Below, piece after piece: positions 56,401 through 64,000 of a DNA stretch of 64,000 nucleotides. Location: contig FMTX01000013.1 of the NCBI GenBank assembly GCA_900100895.1, forward strand, positions 62,001 to 126,000, given 5' to 3'. The notes under the pieces are model-generated. The model saw only the letters and a program-made list of their open reading frames with translations. It did not search any database and was not told the DNA's origin. This DNA is from Lachnospiraceae bacterium YSD2013 (GTDB lineage: Bacteria; Bacillota; Clostridia; Lachnospirales; Lachnospiraceae). The position numbers and the translations under genes were made by a program. Position 1 is the first letter of the stretch. Every line of letters starts with the position of its first letter.

Positions 56401-57002
56401 CGTACGGAGCTGACTTCATCACCCCAGAGCTCTATTCTGTATGGATTGTCTTCGGTGAAATCAAAGATGTCGATGATACCGCCGCGTACCGAGAACTGGC
56501 CGCCGGCTTCCACCTGATAGGTCTTTTCGTAGCCGAGAGCGCAAAGCTTCTTAATAAGTTTCTTCTCGGATACCTCGCCGTTAACAGAGATTTTGATAAG
56601 ACTGTTCTTAAGTACATCGAGTCCCGCACCTGCATTCATAAGACCGCCGAAAGTGGTGATAATGGTGCAGGGAAGACCCATGAGTATTCTCTTAAGACAT
56701 GCGATTCTGTCTCTTGTAATCTTGTTGCCGTGCACGTCCGCCTGGTAAAAAATAGCGTCCTTGGCGGGATACATGCGCACGTTTTTATCGTACATTCTGT
56801 AGTCCTCGTAGATTTCTTTAACCCGGACGTCACTGTACGTTACTATCACTTTATTGGAAAACCCTTCGGCAAGGGCAAATGCCATGTTCCACTTCTGGGA
56901 ATCGACGCAGCCCGTGACCGAGACGTTTTTCTTTTTCCTAAGTTCCGCTTTGGCCTCCGTAATACCCGGAAGGCTCATAAGGGGCCCTGTCAATGCTCTC
57001 AT
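53478..57002 (-). CDS. mfd: Transcription-repair coupling factor
   Basis: Removes stalled RNA polymerase and recruits UvrA. 1174 residues: N-terminal UvrB-like module, CarD-like RNA polymerase-binding domain (VGDYVVHESFGIGVYKGIEKV, about 505-525), superfamily 2 helicase core with GDVGFGKTEIAIRAA (Walker A, about 655), DEEQRFG (about 760), and TRG motif HGQMKESEIE to GRVGRSNRTAYA, then the C-terminal domain. It overlaps pth by four bases. Confidence 0.98.
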   Translation of the reverse strand: MRALTGPLMSLPGITEAKAELRKKKNVSVTGCVDSQKWNMAFALAEGFSNKVIVTYSDVRVKEIYEDYRMYDKNVRMYPAKDAIFYQADVHGNKITRDRIACLKRILMGLPCTIITTFGGLMNAGAGLDVLKNSLIKISVNGEVSEKKLIKKLCALGYEKTYQVEAGGQFSVRGGIIDIFDFTEDNPYRIELWGDEVSSVRSFDVQSQRSIERLESITIYPATELPLSEDELLGGLVGIEAETKAAVNKFRKNGQPEEAHRLEAMFEEVREQITELPWTFNADGYLKYFFKEPLSVCDYMPGALFILDEPSRIKEHAEAVELEFRESMKARLEKGYSLPGQTDILIGSATINAKLAAESLLMLSTMPVKGYSIKPDFTMGVTARSIPSYNNSFNELVRDLNSYKKRKYKVLILSGSRSRAERIAESLRGEEVNAFFSEDRNHELQSGEIMTMYGRVMKGFEYPEIGFVVISESDIFTEAKKKKRKKRYESEGNKVRDFNDLQVGDYVVHESFGIGVYKGIEKVEVDKVAKDYMRIEYKDGGVLYVPATALDVIMKYASADAKKPKINKLGTKEWENTTGKVKTAVNEVAEELVTLYAARRDKAGYVFSADTVWQQEFEESFPYEETGDQLEAIEATKADMESTKIMDRLICGDVGFGKTEIAIRAAFKAVQDGKQVVFLVPTTILAQQHYNTFSERMRDFPVKVALLSRFVPKSEQKKTIEDLKKGMVDIVIGTHRMLSADIQFKDLGLLIIDEEQRFGVTHKEKIKHIKDDVDVLTLTATPIPRTLHMSLVGIRDMSLLEEAPGDRLPIQTYVCEYNPEMVREAINRELSRHGQVYYVYNRVNNIAEVTAGIQALVPEANVAFAHGQMKESEIERIMYDFIKGDIDVLVSTTIIETGIDIPNVNTMIIHDSDRLGLSQLYQLRGRVGRSNRTAYAFLMYKRDKILEEVAEKRLQTIREFTDLGSGYKIAMRDLEIRGAGNILGMSQHGHMAAVGYDLYCKMLNKAVQIKKGETVTEDFNTVADLDVDAYIPSEYILNEIQKLDTYKRIAALETQEEINDMRDELKDRFGTVPKACEHLLRISGLRNAAHRLGITEVRGRNGEISFTFKPDAAIKTENIGTLLTRHKKNLTLFAKAVPPVFTYRYRTVGEVGQDEKLLLEKTEKMIEEMTEYLL

Positions 57003-57583
57003 TCTTGTGTCCTGTCAACCTTGCGGTTGTATTTGTTCATGGCTTCGTCAACTTCGCCGTTCATAATCATAAGGGTTGCGGCGCAGGCTTCATCGATTGC
57101 GTCCTTTAGTGGCTCCATGTCCTCTTTGTGGAAATGTCCGAGCACCCAGTCCGCAAGGTCCATGCGCGGAGGCTTCTCGCCTATTCCCACGCGGACTCTC
57201 TGAAAATCGGTGGTGCCGAGATGCGCGATGATGCTCTTCATGCCGTTATGTCCGCCCGCGGAGCCTTTCTTGCGCACGCGAATACCGCCTACATCAAGGG
57301 TAATGTCATCGTAGATAACAATGACTTCCGTCTCAATGTCGGGCTTATAATAATCCACGAGTTCCCTAAGGCTCTCGCCGCTGTTATTCATAAATGTCTG
57401 AGGTTTCGCAAGTATTACCTTGTGGCCCTCGATGGCGCCTTTACCTATGATTGCCTTGTGCTTTTTCTCGCCTACGTCAATGCCGTACTTGGAGGCGAGT
57501 GCATCTATAGTCATGAAGCCCGCGTTGTGGCGGGTTCCTGCATAATCTTTCCCGGGATTGCCGAGACCTGCGATAATAATCAT
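56999..57583 (-). CDS. pth: Peptidyl-tRNA hydrolase
   Basis: Frees tRNAs from dropped-off peptidyl-tRNA. GLGNPGKDYAGTRHNAGFMTID at the start carries the catalytic His (about 20); FMNNSGESLRELVDYY and GSAGGHNGMKSI are the other active-site segments. 194 residues, usual. It precedes mfd, a common order in Firmicutes. Confidence 0.97.
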   Translation of the reverse strand: MIIIAGLGNPGKDYAGTRHNAGFMTIDALASKYGIDVGEKKHKAIIGKGAIEGHKVILAKPQTFMNNSGESLRELVDYYKPDIETEVIVIYDDITLDVGGIRVRKKGSAGGHNGMKSIIAHLGTTDFQRVRVGIGEKPPRMDLADWVLGHFHKEDMEPLKDAIDEACAATLMIMNGEVDEAMNKYNRKVDRTQE

Positions 57584-57675
57584 TATTTCTTCTCCTGTGG
57601 TGCGTTACACCGCAATCATTATACAAAAGTGCGTGTATTAAGGCAACCGTTATAAGCCAAAGAAAGCGCAATAAA

Positions 57676-57699
57676 GCCCGCGAGAACATACCCGCGGGC
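57676..57699 (-). terminator. Hairpin after glgD
   Basis: GCCCGCGAG (57676-57684) pairs with the CCCGCGGGC at 57691-57699, just past the glgD stop; the T-run (TTTATT) is short. Confidence 0.6.
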
Positions 57700-57707
57700 C
57701 CCATAAA

Positions 57708-58826
57708 CTACATTATAAATCTGTCGCTCTCTTCGATGACTACCTTGATGCCGCCTTCGCCCTTGTAATAAGAGTTAGCCCGGACGGTGCCGTGGCTCTC
57801 TACGATGCAGTTCTCGATGTAGGAGTTGTCACCGATGTATACGTCGTTAAGGATGATTGAATTCTTAATAACGCAATTGTTACCGATGTAGGTCTCCTTG
57901 AAGATTACGGAATCCTCGACTACGCCGTTAACGATGGTACCGCTTGATATCAGGCTGTTACGTACCTGTGCGCCGACATTGTACTTGGCAGGCGGAAGGT
58001 CGTCTACCTTGGAATAAATATCCGGGTACTGCTTAAAGAAGTAGTTGCGAATCTGAGGCTTTAAGAAGTCCATGTTGGTATAGAAATAATCCTCGAGGCT
58101 TGCAATATTACGCCAGTATTCGGCTATCTTATAACCGTAAATCTTCTTAATATCCTTCATCCGGATAAGAACATCCCGCACAAAATCGTAGCGGTCTTCG
58201 GAAGCACATTTCTCAATCATCTCAATGAGCGCACGCCTTCTGATTACGTAGATGCCGCAGGAAATGGTGGAGGTCTTGGCCACTACGGGTTTTTCCTCAA
58301 ACTCTTCGATGCGATACTCTTCGTTCATCTTGATGGTACCGAAGCGGTCTATATCGCGAAGGTCGTCCGCATCTCGACACACAACGGTGATATCGGCCTT
58401 CTTATTGATATGATACTCAAGAAGTTTGTTGTAATCCATCTTATAGATACAGTCTGCAGAAGCGATTACCACGTAAGGCTCGTGGCTGTTCTTCAAGAAA
58501 GAAAGGTTCTGATAAATTGCGTCTGCCGTTCCTCTGTACCAGAAGTTATTCTCAGCCGTAACTGCGGGAGTAAATACGTAGAGGCCTCCCTGCTTACGTC
58601 CGAAATCCCACCATTTGGATGAGCTTAAGTGCTCGTTAAGGCTTCCGGCGTTGTACTGAGTAAATACACCTACTTTCTGGATATGAGAGTTAGACATGTT
58701 ACTGAGTACAAAGTCTATGCTTCTGTAGCTGCCTGCAACGGGCATTGCGGCAACCGCTCTTCTGGACACGAGTTCTTTCATACGATGGCTGGATCCGCCG
58801 GCCAATACTATACCGATTGCTCTCAT
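57708..58826 (-). CDS. glgD: Glycogen biosynthesis protein GlgD (regulatory paralogue of GlgC)
   Basis: 372 residues, a non-catalytic or weakly catalytic partner of GlgC found in Firmicutes; the pair forms the active heteromeric ADP-glucose pyrophosphorylase. The nucleotide loop reads [15 protein letters not shown], without the GGxGxRL sequence of Glg[26 protein letters not shown] and a C-terminal left-handed helix ([15 protein letters not shown]-like) remain. Overlaps glgC by four bases. Confidence 0.95.
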   Translation of the reverse strand: MRAIGIVLAGGSSHRMKELVSRRAVAAMPVAGSYRSIDFVLSNMSNSHIQKVGVFTQYNAGSLNEHLSSSKWWDFGRKQGGLYVFTPAVTAENNFWYRGTADAIYQNLSFLKNSHEPYVVIASADCIYKMDYNKLLEYHINKKADITVVCRDADDLRDIDRFGTIKMNEEYRIEEFEEKPVVAKTSTISCGIYVIRRRALIEMIEKCASEDRYDFVRDVLIRMKDIKKIYGYKIAEYWRNIASLEDYFYTNMDFLKPQIRNYFFKQYPDIYSKVDDLPPAKYNVGAQVRNSLISSGTIVNGVVEDSVIFKETYIGNNCVIKNSIILNDVYIGDNSYIENCIVESHGTVRANSYYKGEGGIKVVIEESDRFIM

Positions 58827-60097
58827 ACCTCGTCACCTGCCTTTATAAGTGTTGAACCGCTCTTTAAAACTCCTTCGGGGTAATCCTCGGGACCGGTGGC
58901 ACCGAGTACCACGCTGTTCTTACCGATGCGGACATCTGCGGGGATAAGTGTCTTCTCGCCGATTGTTACAATACCTGCGTTGTAAATCTTGGGATCGGTT
59001 TCATTGGGCTGTTCTTCGCCCTCGCCGAGCACGGCATTCTCGCCTATTACGGCACCTTCTGCAACGATGCACTTAATGCACTGGGCGCTTTCTTTGATCT
59101 CTACTTCATTCATGATGATGGAGTCTCTGATTACGGCATTCTCGCCGATGACAACGCCGCGACCGATTACGGAATTGTATACCTTACCGTAAATCTCGCT
59201 GCCTTCACCCACGATACTTCTCTCGATTACGCTGTCCTTGGAGAGGTACTGAGGAGGAAGGGTCTCGCTCTTGGTGTAAATCTTCCAGTACTCTTCGTAG
59301 AGGTTAAACTCAGGCACAAGGTCGATAAGCTCCATATTAGCCTGCCAGTAGGACTCGAGAGTTCCCACATCCTTCCAGTAACCCGTGAACTCATAAGCGT
59401 ACATGGGTGAACCGTTGTCGTGGCAATAAGGAATGACATGTTTGCCAAAGTCCAGCGCGGGCTGATTGGCCTTCGCGATAAGGGCTTCTTTTAATGTCTT
59501 CCAGTTAAATATATAGATACCCATCGAAGCGAGGTTACTCCTCGGGTTCTCGGGCTTTTCTTCGAATTCGGTAATCTTTCCGGTCTCGTCGGTAATCATG
59601 ATACCGAAACGCTTAGCTTCCTCCATGGGAACGGGCATAACGGCGATAGTTACGTCAGCGCCTTTCTCCTTGTGGAAATCAAGCATAACTTCATAGTCCA
59701 TCTTATAAATATGGTCACCGGAAAGAATAAGAACATAGTCCGGATTGTATGTCTCCATATAATCCAGGTTCTGGTAGATTGCATTGGCCGTACCTGTGTA
59801 CCACTCACTGTTCTCGCTCTTCTCGTAAGGAGGAAGAACGGTTACACCACCGATGTTACGGTCGAGATCCCACGGAATACCTATGCCGATGTGCGTATTA
59901 AGTCGAAGCGGCTGGTACTGAGTAAGCACACCCACGGTATCAACACCCGAATTAATACAGTTGGAAAGCGGAAAATCAATAATTCTGTACTTGCCGCCAA
60001 AAGAAACGGCAGGCTTGGCCATCTTGGCGGTCAACACTCCGAGTCGGCTTCCCTGGCCACCCGCCAAAAGCATGGCAATCATCTCTTTTTTTATCAT
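58823..60097 (-). CDS. glgC: Glucose-1-phosphate adenylyltransferase
   Basis: Makes ADP-glucose for glycogen. [14 protein letters not shown] (nucleotide loop), [53 protein letters not shown] and the C-terminal beta-helix. 424 residues. First gene of the glgC-glgD unit, divergent from murC. Confidence 0.97.
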   Translation of the reverse strand: MIKKEMIAMLLAGGQGSRLGVLTAKMAKPAVSFGGKYRIIDFPLSNCINSGVDTVGVLTQYQPLRLNTHIGIGIPWDLDRNIGGVTVLPPYEKSENSEWYTGTANAIYQNLDYMETYNPDYVLILSGDHIYKMDYEVMLDFHKEKGADVTIAVMPVPMEEAKRFGIMITDETGKITEFEEKPENPRSNLASMGIYIFNWKTLKEALIAKANQPALDFGKHVIPYCHDNGSPMYAYEFTGYWKDVGTLESYWQANMELIDLVPEFNLYEEYWKIYTKSETLPPQYLSKDSVIERSIVGEGSEIYGKVYNSVIGRGVVIGENAVIRDSIIMNEVEIKESAQCIKCIVAEGAVIGENAVLGEGEEQPNETDPKIYNAGIVTIGEKTLIPADVRIGKNSVVLGATGPEDYPEGVLKSGSTLIKAGDEV

Positions 60098-60202
60098 TGA
60101 TGCCTCCAGATATAGCTTATTATGGAGCGAGAATGCTCCGAAAAATGCTCTATATTAAGTGTACCCCACTTTTTCTTTTTAATCAACGAAAGTTTCGTTT
60201 CG

Positions 60203-60231
60203 TTTGCGTTTTTTGTCAGTAATGCTATAAT
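60203..60231 (+). promoter_or_regulatory. Promoter of murC
   Basis: TTTGCG (60203-60208), 17 bases, TATAAT (60226-60231), with TGC before it. A GTCGGAT/ATCCGAC hairpin (60238-60266) lies in the leader, just before the ribosome site GGGAG. Confidence 0.65.
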
Positions 60232-60279
60232 CAATCTGTCGGATTTGGAAAAAGAAAATATCCGACGGGAGATTTAGTT

Positions 60280-61656
60280 ATGAGTATTACTTTAAATTCT
60301 GATATGCATGTTTATTTTATAGGCATCGGAGGCATCTCCATGAGCGGTCTTGCAAGCATTCTTCTTGCGGACGGCTTCAAGGTTTCCGGCTCCGATTCCA
60401 AGGAAAGCGATTTGACAAGAAAGCTCTCCGAAGACGGCGCTACCGTCTACTACGGTCAGGAAACTTCCCATATTACCGATGATGTTGATTTAATCGTCTA
60501 TACCGCAGCCATCCGTCCCGATAACGCCGAGTACAAGGCTATGATGGAATCGGGCAAGGCTCACATGACAAGGGCCGAGTTTTTGGGTCAGCTTATGAAG
60601 GGATACAATACTCCCGTTGCAATAAGCGGTACTCACGGTAAGACCACCACCACTTCGATGATTTCGGAGATTATGCTTGAGGCCGATACCGATCCTACCC
60701 TTTCTGTCGGCGGTGTTTTAAAGAGCATCAATTCCAACCTTCGCGTGGGTGCTCACGATTACTTCATTTTTGAAGCCTGCGAGTACACCAACAGCTTTTT
60801 GAGTTTCTTCCCTAAGATTTCAGTCATACTTAATATAGAAGAAGACCATCTCGATTTCTTTAAGGATATTAACGATATTCGCAGTTCTTTCAAACGTTTC
60901 GCGGATTTGTTGCCCGAAGACGGTTTGCTTGTTATAAACGGTGAGATTGATAACTATCGCAAGATTGTTAAGGATATCAAGTGCCCTTATGTTACTTACG
61001 GATTTTCGCCCGCGTTTGATTTCTGGGCTTCCGATGTAAGCTTTGATAAGAACGGACATCCTTCTTTTACCTGCCATGTTAAGAAGACGGGTGGAGAGTT
61101 TGATGTAACGCTTGCTACGACCGGTATCCACAATGTATCCAATGCACTTGCGGCGATTGCTGTTGCTCGTAATCTTAAGGTATCCGCTTCCAATATTAAG
61201 TCGGCGCTCCTTAAGTGCAGCGGTTCGAAGCGTCGTTTCGAGGAGCTCGGTTCCTTTAACGGTGTGACTGTAGTGGACGATTACGCTCACCATCCTACAG
61301 AGATCCGCGCTACGTTGAATGCAGCTTTGCAAAAGCCTCACAATAAGCTTTGGGTTGTGTTCCAGCCTCATACATATACTCGTACGAAGGCGTTGTTGCC
61401 TGATTTTGTCGAAGCGCTTTCTTTGGCCGACAAGGTTGTGTTGTGTGATGTATATGCGGCACGCGAGAAAGACATATACGGTTGCAACTCGCAGACGCTT
61501 TACGAAGCGATGAAGAAACGCGGAATCGATGTAACGTATATTAAAGATTTTTCGGAAATCGAAAAATTCGTTAAGGAAAATTGCACTACCGATGACCTGT
61601 TGATAACTATGGGTGCGGGAGACGTCGTAAACATCGGTCAGAATCTGGTTTCATAA
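60280..61656 (+). CDS. murC: UDP-N-acetylmuramate--L-alanine ligase
   Basis: Adds the first L-Ala of the peptidoglycan stem peptide. Seen: YFIGIGGISMSGLASILL, ATP loop GTHGKTTTTSM (about 115), LNIEEDHLDFFKD, the DDYAHHPTEIRATL metal region and FQPHTYTRT. 458 residues. Ends in the hairpin at 61671-61711. Confidence 0.97.
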   Translation: MSITLNSDMHVYFIGIGGISMSGLASILLADGFKVSGSDSKESDLTRKLSEDGATVYYGQETSHITDDVDLIVYTAAIRPDNAEYKAMMESGKAHMTRAEFLGQLMKGYNTPVAISGTHGKTTTTSMISEIMLEADTDPTLSVGGVLKSINSNLRVGAHDYFIFEACEYTNSFLSFFPKISVILNIEEDHLDFFKDINDIRSSFKRFADLLPEDGLLVINGEIDNYRKIVKDIKCPYVTYGFSPAFDFWASDVSFDKNGHPSFTCHVKKTGGEFDVTLATTGIHNVSNALAAIAVARNLKVSASNIKSALLKCSGSKRRFEELGSFNGVTVVDDYAHHPTEIRATLNAALQKPHNKLWVVFQPHTYTRTKALLPDFVEALSLADKVVLCDVYAAREKDIYGCNSQTLYEAMKKRGIDVTYIKDFSEIEKFVKENCTTDDLLITMGAGDVVNIGQNLVS

Positions 61657-61659
61657 TAT

Positions 61660-61786
61660 TTATCCACAAGTCCACATTTTTGAGGGCTGAAAAGCCACTT
61701 GAAAATGTGGATTATTTTTTGCCCGTTTTTCTGCGTGTTTTAGTGGGTTTCTCAAAATGCATCCACATTATCCACACTTTCCACAA
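61660..61786. promoter_or_regulatory. Cluster of DnaA-box-like sites
   Basis: Perfect TTATCCACA at 61660-61668 and 61768-61776 and further near matches (GCATCCACA at 61759, TTTCCACA at 61779). They lie between murC and the DnaD-type gene. The rest of 61787-61980 has no supported gene; it may hold the promoter of the replication genes. Either DnaA regulates these genes or the site soaks up DnaA. Confidence 0.6.
61671..61720 (+). terminator. Terminator of murC
   Basis: Stem TCCACATTTT (61671-61680) with AAAATGTGGA (61702-61711), plus an inner GGCT/AGCC pair; the run TTATTTTTTG follows. It contains a DnaA-box-like TCCACA. Confidence 0.8.
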
Positions 61787-61980
61787 AATCACCTTGTCAG
61801 CTCGAAAGCCTTGATTTTGCTGGCTTTTTCGGCATTTTACCCATTTTATTTGGATGCTGTTTTTGGTAGAATCAGCCTTGGAAGTTCCGTTTGGGGTACC
61901 CTCATTCGGCCGCGCAGTGGAGATGCGCGTTTTCCAAATTTTGTATAGACTACCTCTTTAAGGGGATAGGGGAGATTTCC

Positions 61981-63054
61981 ATGAACTCTTTGACAATTTA
62001 TAAAGATGACTATGCCGGCAGCACCGCCATTTCCAATAGATTTATCGACAATTATATGACGGAAGCCAACGATGCCCAGCTCAAAGTCTACCTTTATCTT
62101 GTGCGCATGATGAGCGCCAATCTTCCTACCGGAATCTCCGATATGGCCGATAAGTTCAACCACACCGAGAAAGACATTATGAGAGCTCTTAAGTACTGGG
62201 AGAGACAGCACCTTATTGCTCTTGAATATAACGAAGCGAAGTCTCTTACGGGAATTCGCTTTCTTTCACCGTCGGAAGCAGCTGCGAGCGTTGAGAGACC
62301 TCTTGCTCCGATTGTTCCTTTGAAACTTGTGTCCGCGCCTGCGGAGGTTAAGGCTGCCGAGCCCGCTCCCATTGAGCCTGCGAAGCCCGATTACGACAAT
62401 ATTTCGTATTCCAGGGATCAGCTTAAGGCATTCAAGGAAAACGCCGAGACGGGACAGCTTCTTTTTATAGCAGAGACTTATCTTCAGAAGCAGCTTACGC
62501 TTAAGGATATCGAGATTCTTTATTTTATTACCGACGAGCTTAAGTTTTCGTCAGACCTTGTGGACTACCTGCTTCAGTATTGCGTAGACCGTGGCAAGAC
62601 CAGCTTCGCTTACATTAAGAAGGTTGCCATTTCCTGGGCCGAGGCGGAGATTAAGACTCCCAAGCAGGCCAAGGCTTTTGCCGGCAACAGTTATGACAAG
62701 ACCGTATACACCATCCTTAAGTCCCTCGGACGCAACTCGACTCCCACTCAGAAAGAAGCCGAGATGGTTACCAAATGGTACAAGGACTACGGATTTGACT
62801 TAGAAATCATCAATGAGGCTTGCGGCAGATCGGTTCTTGCTGTCGAGTCCCACAGATTGGAATACTGCGAGGGTATTCTTTCTTCCTGGAAGAAAGCAGG
62901 CGTTAAGAATCTTTCCGATATAGCCGCCGCAGATGCTTCTTACAGAAAGCCCAAGGCTGCAGCTTCAGGCGCTTCCTCCAAGAATCAGTTCAACCAGATG
63001 ATTCATACCAAGTACGACTTTGATGAAATAGAACGTCAGATATTAAGCAATTAG
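61981..63054 (+). CDS. DnaD-domain replication protein
   Basis: 357 residues from ATG 61981 (GGGGAG six bases before). The N-terminal domain (about 1-90, with LKVYLYLVRMMSANLPTGISDMADKF) is winged-helix-like, a linker rich in Ala/Pro/Glu follows, then two DnaD-type C-terminal modules (about 145-235 and 240-320, VYTILKSLGRNSTPTQKEAEMVTKWYKDYGFDLE in part). Proteins of this kind act with a DnaC/DnaI loader to place the replicative helicase; the next gene is such a loader. Two tandem DnaD modules are more than the usual single one. Confidence 0.88.
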   Translation: MNSLTIYKDDYAGSTAISNRFIDNYMTEANDAQLKVYLYLVRMMSANLPTGISDMADKFNHTEKDIMRALKYWERQHLIALEYNEAKSLTGIRFLSPSEAAASVERPLAPIVPLKLVSAPAEVKAAEPAPIEPAKPDYDNISYSRDQLKAFKENAETGQLLFIAETYLQKQLTLKDIEILYFITDELKFSSDLVDYLLQYCVDRGKTSFAYIKKVAISWAEAEIKTPKQAKAFAGNSYDKTVYTILKSLGRNSTPTQKEAEMVTKWYKDYGFDLEIINEACGRSVLAVESHRLEYCEGILSSWKKAGVKNLSDIAAADASYRKPKAAASGASSKNQFNQMIHTKYDFDEIERQILSN

Positions 63055-63100
63055 TGTTTGCTGTTCGTTGCCTGTAATAGGTTAGTATGAAAGGGTCAAT

Positions 63101-64000
63101 ATGGCATTATCACAAGCTCAGTTTGATACTATATTACAAAGATACGAAGTAACCAGACTTAAGAACCAGCACATTCTCAACGACAGAAGAGATTACGTAT
63201 ACAAGAACGTGGAAGGCTACAAGGAGCTCGACGACTCCGTTGTATCCGTCTCCATGGACATGGCCCGTAAGAAAATGGCCGGCGACAAGGACGCCATGGA
63301 AGAGCTTCGCGCTCTCCTTGCGGACTTAAAGAGCATGAAGCACAGCCTTCTTAAAGGCGCAGGTCTTCCCGAGGATTACCTCGAGCCTATCTATGACTGC
63401 CCCGATTGCAAGGACACCGGTTATATTAAGAACGAGAAGTGTCACTGCCTTAAGCAGCAGATTATCGAAGTCTTATACGAGCAGTCCAATATCAAGGAAT
63501 TCCTTGAAGACAATAACTTCAGTAAGTTGGATTATACCTATCACACAGGCGAGGGCTTTGAGGCCTTTAAGCGCGCTGTCTTTGTAAGCCGTGAGCTTGT
63601 TGAGAAGATTGATTTTGAACACAAAAACATTTTGTTTTATGGGTCTGTAGGCACCGGTAAGTCATTCCTTTCCGGTTGTATTGCCAAGGACGTACTCGAT
63701 TCCGGGCACTCGGTTATCTATTTCAGTGCCGTATCTCTCTTTGAAGCCCTGGCTCGAGAAACCTTTGACAACAAGGCCAAAGAAGACCTTTACAATTTCC
63801 ATGAATATATATATAATTGTGATTTGCTAATCGTAGACGATTTGGGAACCGAGGTTTCCAACACCTTTGTTTCCAACCAGCTCTTCTCGTTTATCAACGA
63901 GAGAAACCTTCGCAAGAAGTCTACCATCATTTCTACGAACCTTTCTCTTGAGCAGATAAGCGACAGATACTCTGACAGAGTTTTCTCCCGTATTATCAAT
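63101..64000 (+). CDS. DnaC/DnaI-type helicase loader ATPase, cut by window end
   Basis: 300 codons are visible, the rest is off the window. ATG 63101 with AAAGGG before it. An N-terminal helical domain, then a zinc motif CPDCKDTGYI...CHCLKQ (about 113-130), and an AAA+ core: Walker A YGSVGTGKSFLSG (about 185), Walker B LLIVDDLGTE (about 250), sensor 1 IISTNLS (about 278). The zinc motif matches DnaI-like loaders in Firmicutes. It is 46 bases downstream of the DnaD gene. Confidence 0.92.
   Translation, partial: MALSQAQFDTILQRYEVTRLKNQHILNDRRDYVYKNVEGYKELDDSVVSVSMDMARKKMAGDKDAMEELRALLADLKSMKHSLLKGAGLPEDYLEPIYDCPDCKDTGYIKNEKCHCLKQQIIEVLYEQSNIKEFLEDNNFSKLDYTYHTGEGFEAFKRAVFVSRELVEKIDFEHKNILFYGSVGTGKSFLSGCIAKDVLDSGHSVIYFSAVSLFEALARETFDNKAKEDLYNFHEYIYNCDLLIVDDLGTEVSNTFVSNQLFSFINERNLRKKSTIISTNLSLEQISDRYSDRVFSRIIN

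Noticed and set aside
61891-61980. Longer start of the DnaD-type gene at 61891
   Set aside because: Reading starts at TTG with no ribosome site; ATG 61981 has GGGGAG and gives the family's usual N-terminus.

Overview
The window looks like chromosomal DNA from an anaerobic Gram-positive Clostridia, most probably a Lachnospiraceae-type gut or rumen bacterium (Butyrivibrio/Roseburia-like; inferred from gene content, not from a marker gene). Reasons: strong AGGAGG ribosome sites, T-box leaders in front of trp and ileS, the paired glgC/glgD genes, an NAD-linked PyrK/PyrD dihydroorotate dehydrogenase, a sodium-type F-ATPase rotor subunit, sigma-28-type promoters, and intracellular plant-polysaccharide enzymes. 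I see no rRNA, tRNA, CRISPR array or insertion sequence.

Layout. 1-6827: a cut-off lipoprotein gene, a small membrane protein, then a leftward DUF1934-GntR-ispE group, a gene with a sigma-28-type promoter (3208-3789), and leftward pyrC-pyrK-pyrD. 6877-7710: plsC. 7738-13144: an accessory island with a ribosomally made, post-translationally modified peptide (RiPP) system. It has two cysteine-rich precursor peptides with 11 Cys each, a radical SAM/SPASM maturase, an ABC exporter, and a PadR-DUF2812-membrane protein operon behind a promoter with three direct repeats. 13427-17441: ddl-murF and a lipoprotein that is a GH9 cellulase fold lacking its catalytic residues. 17614-20091: an EF-hand-type protein with a second sigma-28-type promoter, and a large lipoprotein. 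20232-26994: a complete tryptophan operon trpEGDCFBA under a Trp-specific T-box. 27052-35400: ileS-glgP-aconitase-like hydratase, led by an Ile-specific T-box. 35406-42446: a CAP-domain lipoprotein with a coiled-coil partner, GH43 plus CE1 enzymes, a DUF362 protein, a membrane glycosyltransferase and small membrane proteins. 42427-46087: two zinc-ribbon membrane proteins, mscL, and a beta-helix membrane protein. 46224-53414: the whole F-ATPase operon (atpZ-atpI-atpB-E-F-H-A-G-D-C). 53478-60097: mfd-pth and glgC-glgD. 60226-64000: murC, a cluster of DnaA-box-like sites, a DnaD-type protein and a DnaC/DnaI-type loader cut by the window end.

The most promising undescribed system is the RiPP island. 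Precursor 1 has cysteines at nearly perfect five-residue spacing with Asn, Asp or Ala three residues after each, and an internal 15-base tandem duplication. Precursor 2, about 1.8 kb upstream of precursor 1, shares the leader motif EF(V/I)GN and a VCPAA(V/I)C block that sits at the opposite end of the peptide. The single maturase-exporter pair probably serves both. Other points of interest are two genes without flagellar neighbours carrying sigma-28-type promoters, the pseudo-GH9 lipoprotein, the two-carboxylate c-subunit, and two metabolic genes (glgP and an aconitase homologue) apparently transcribed from an isoleucine T-box.
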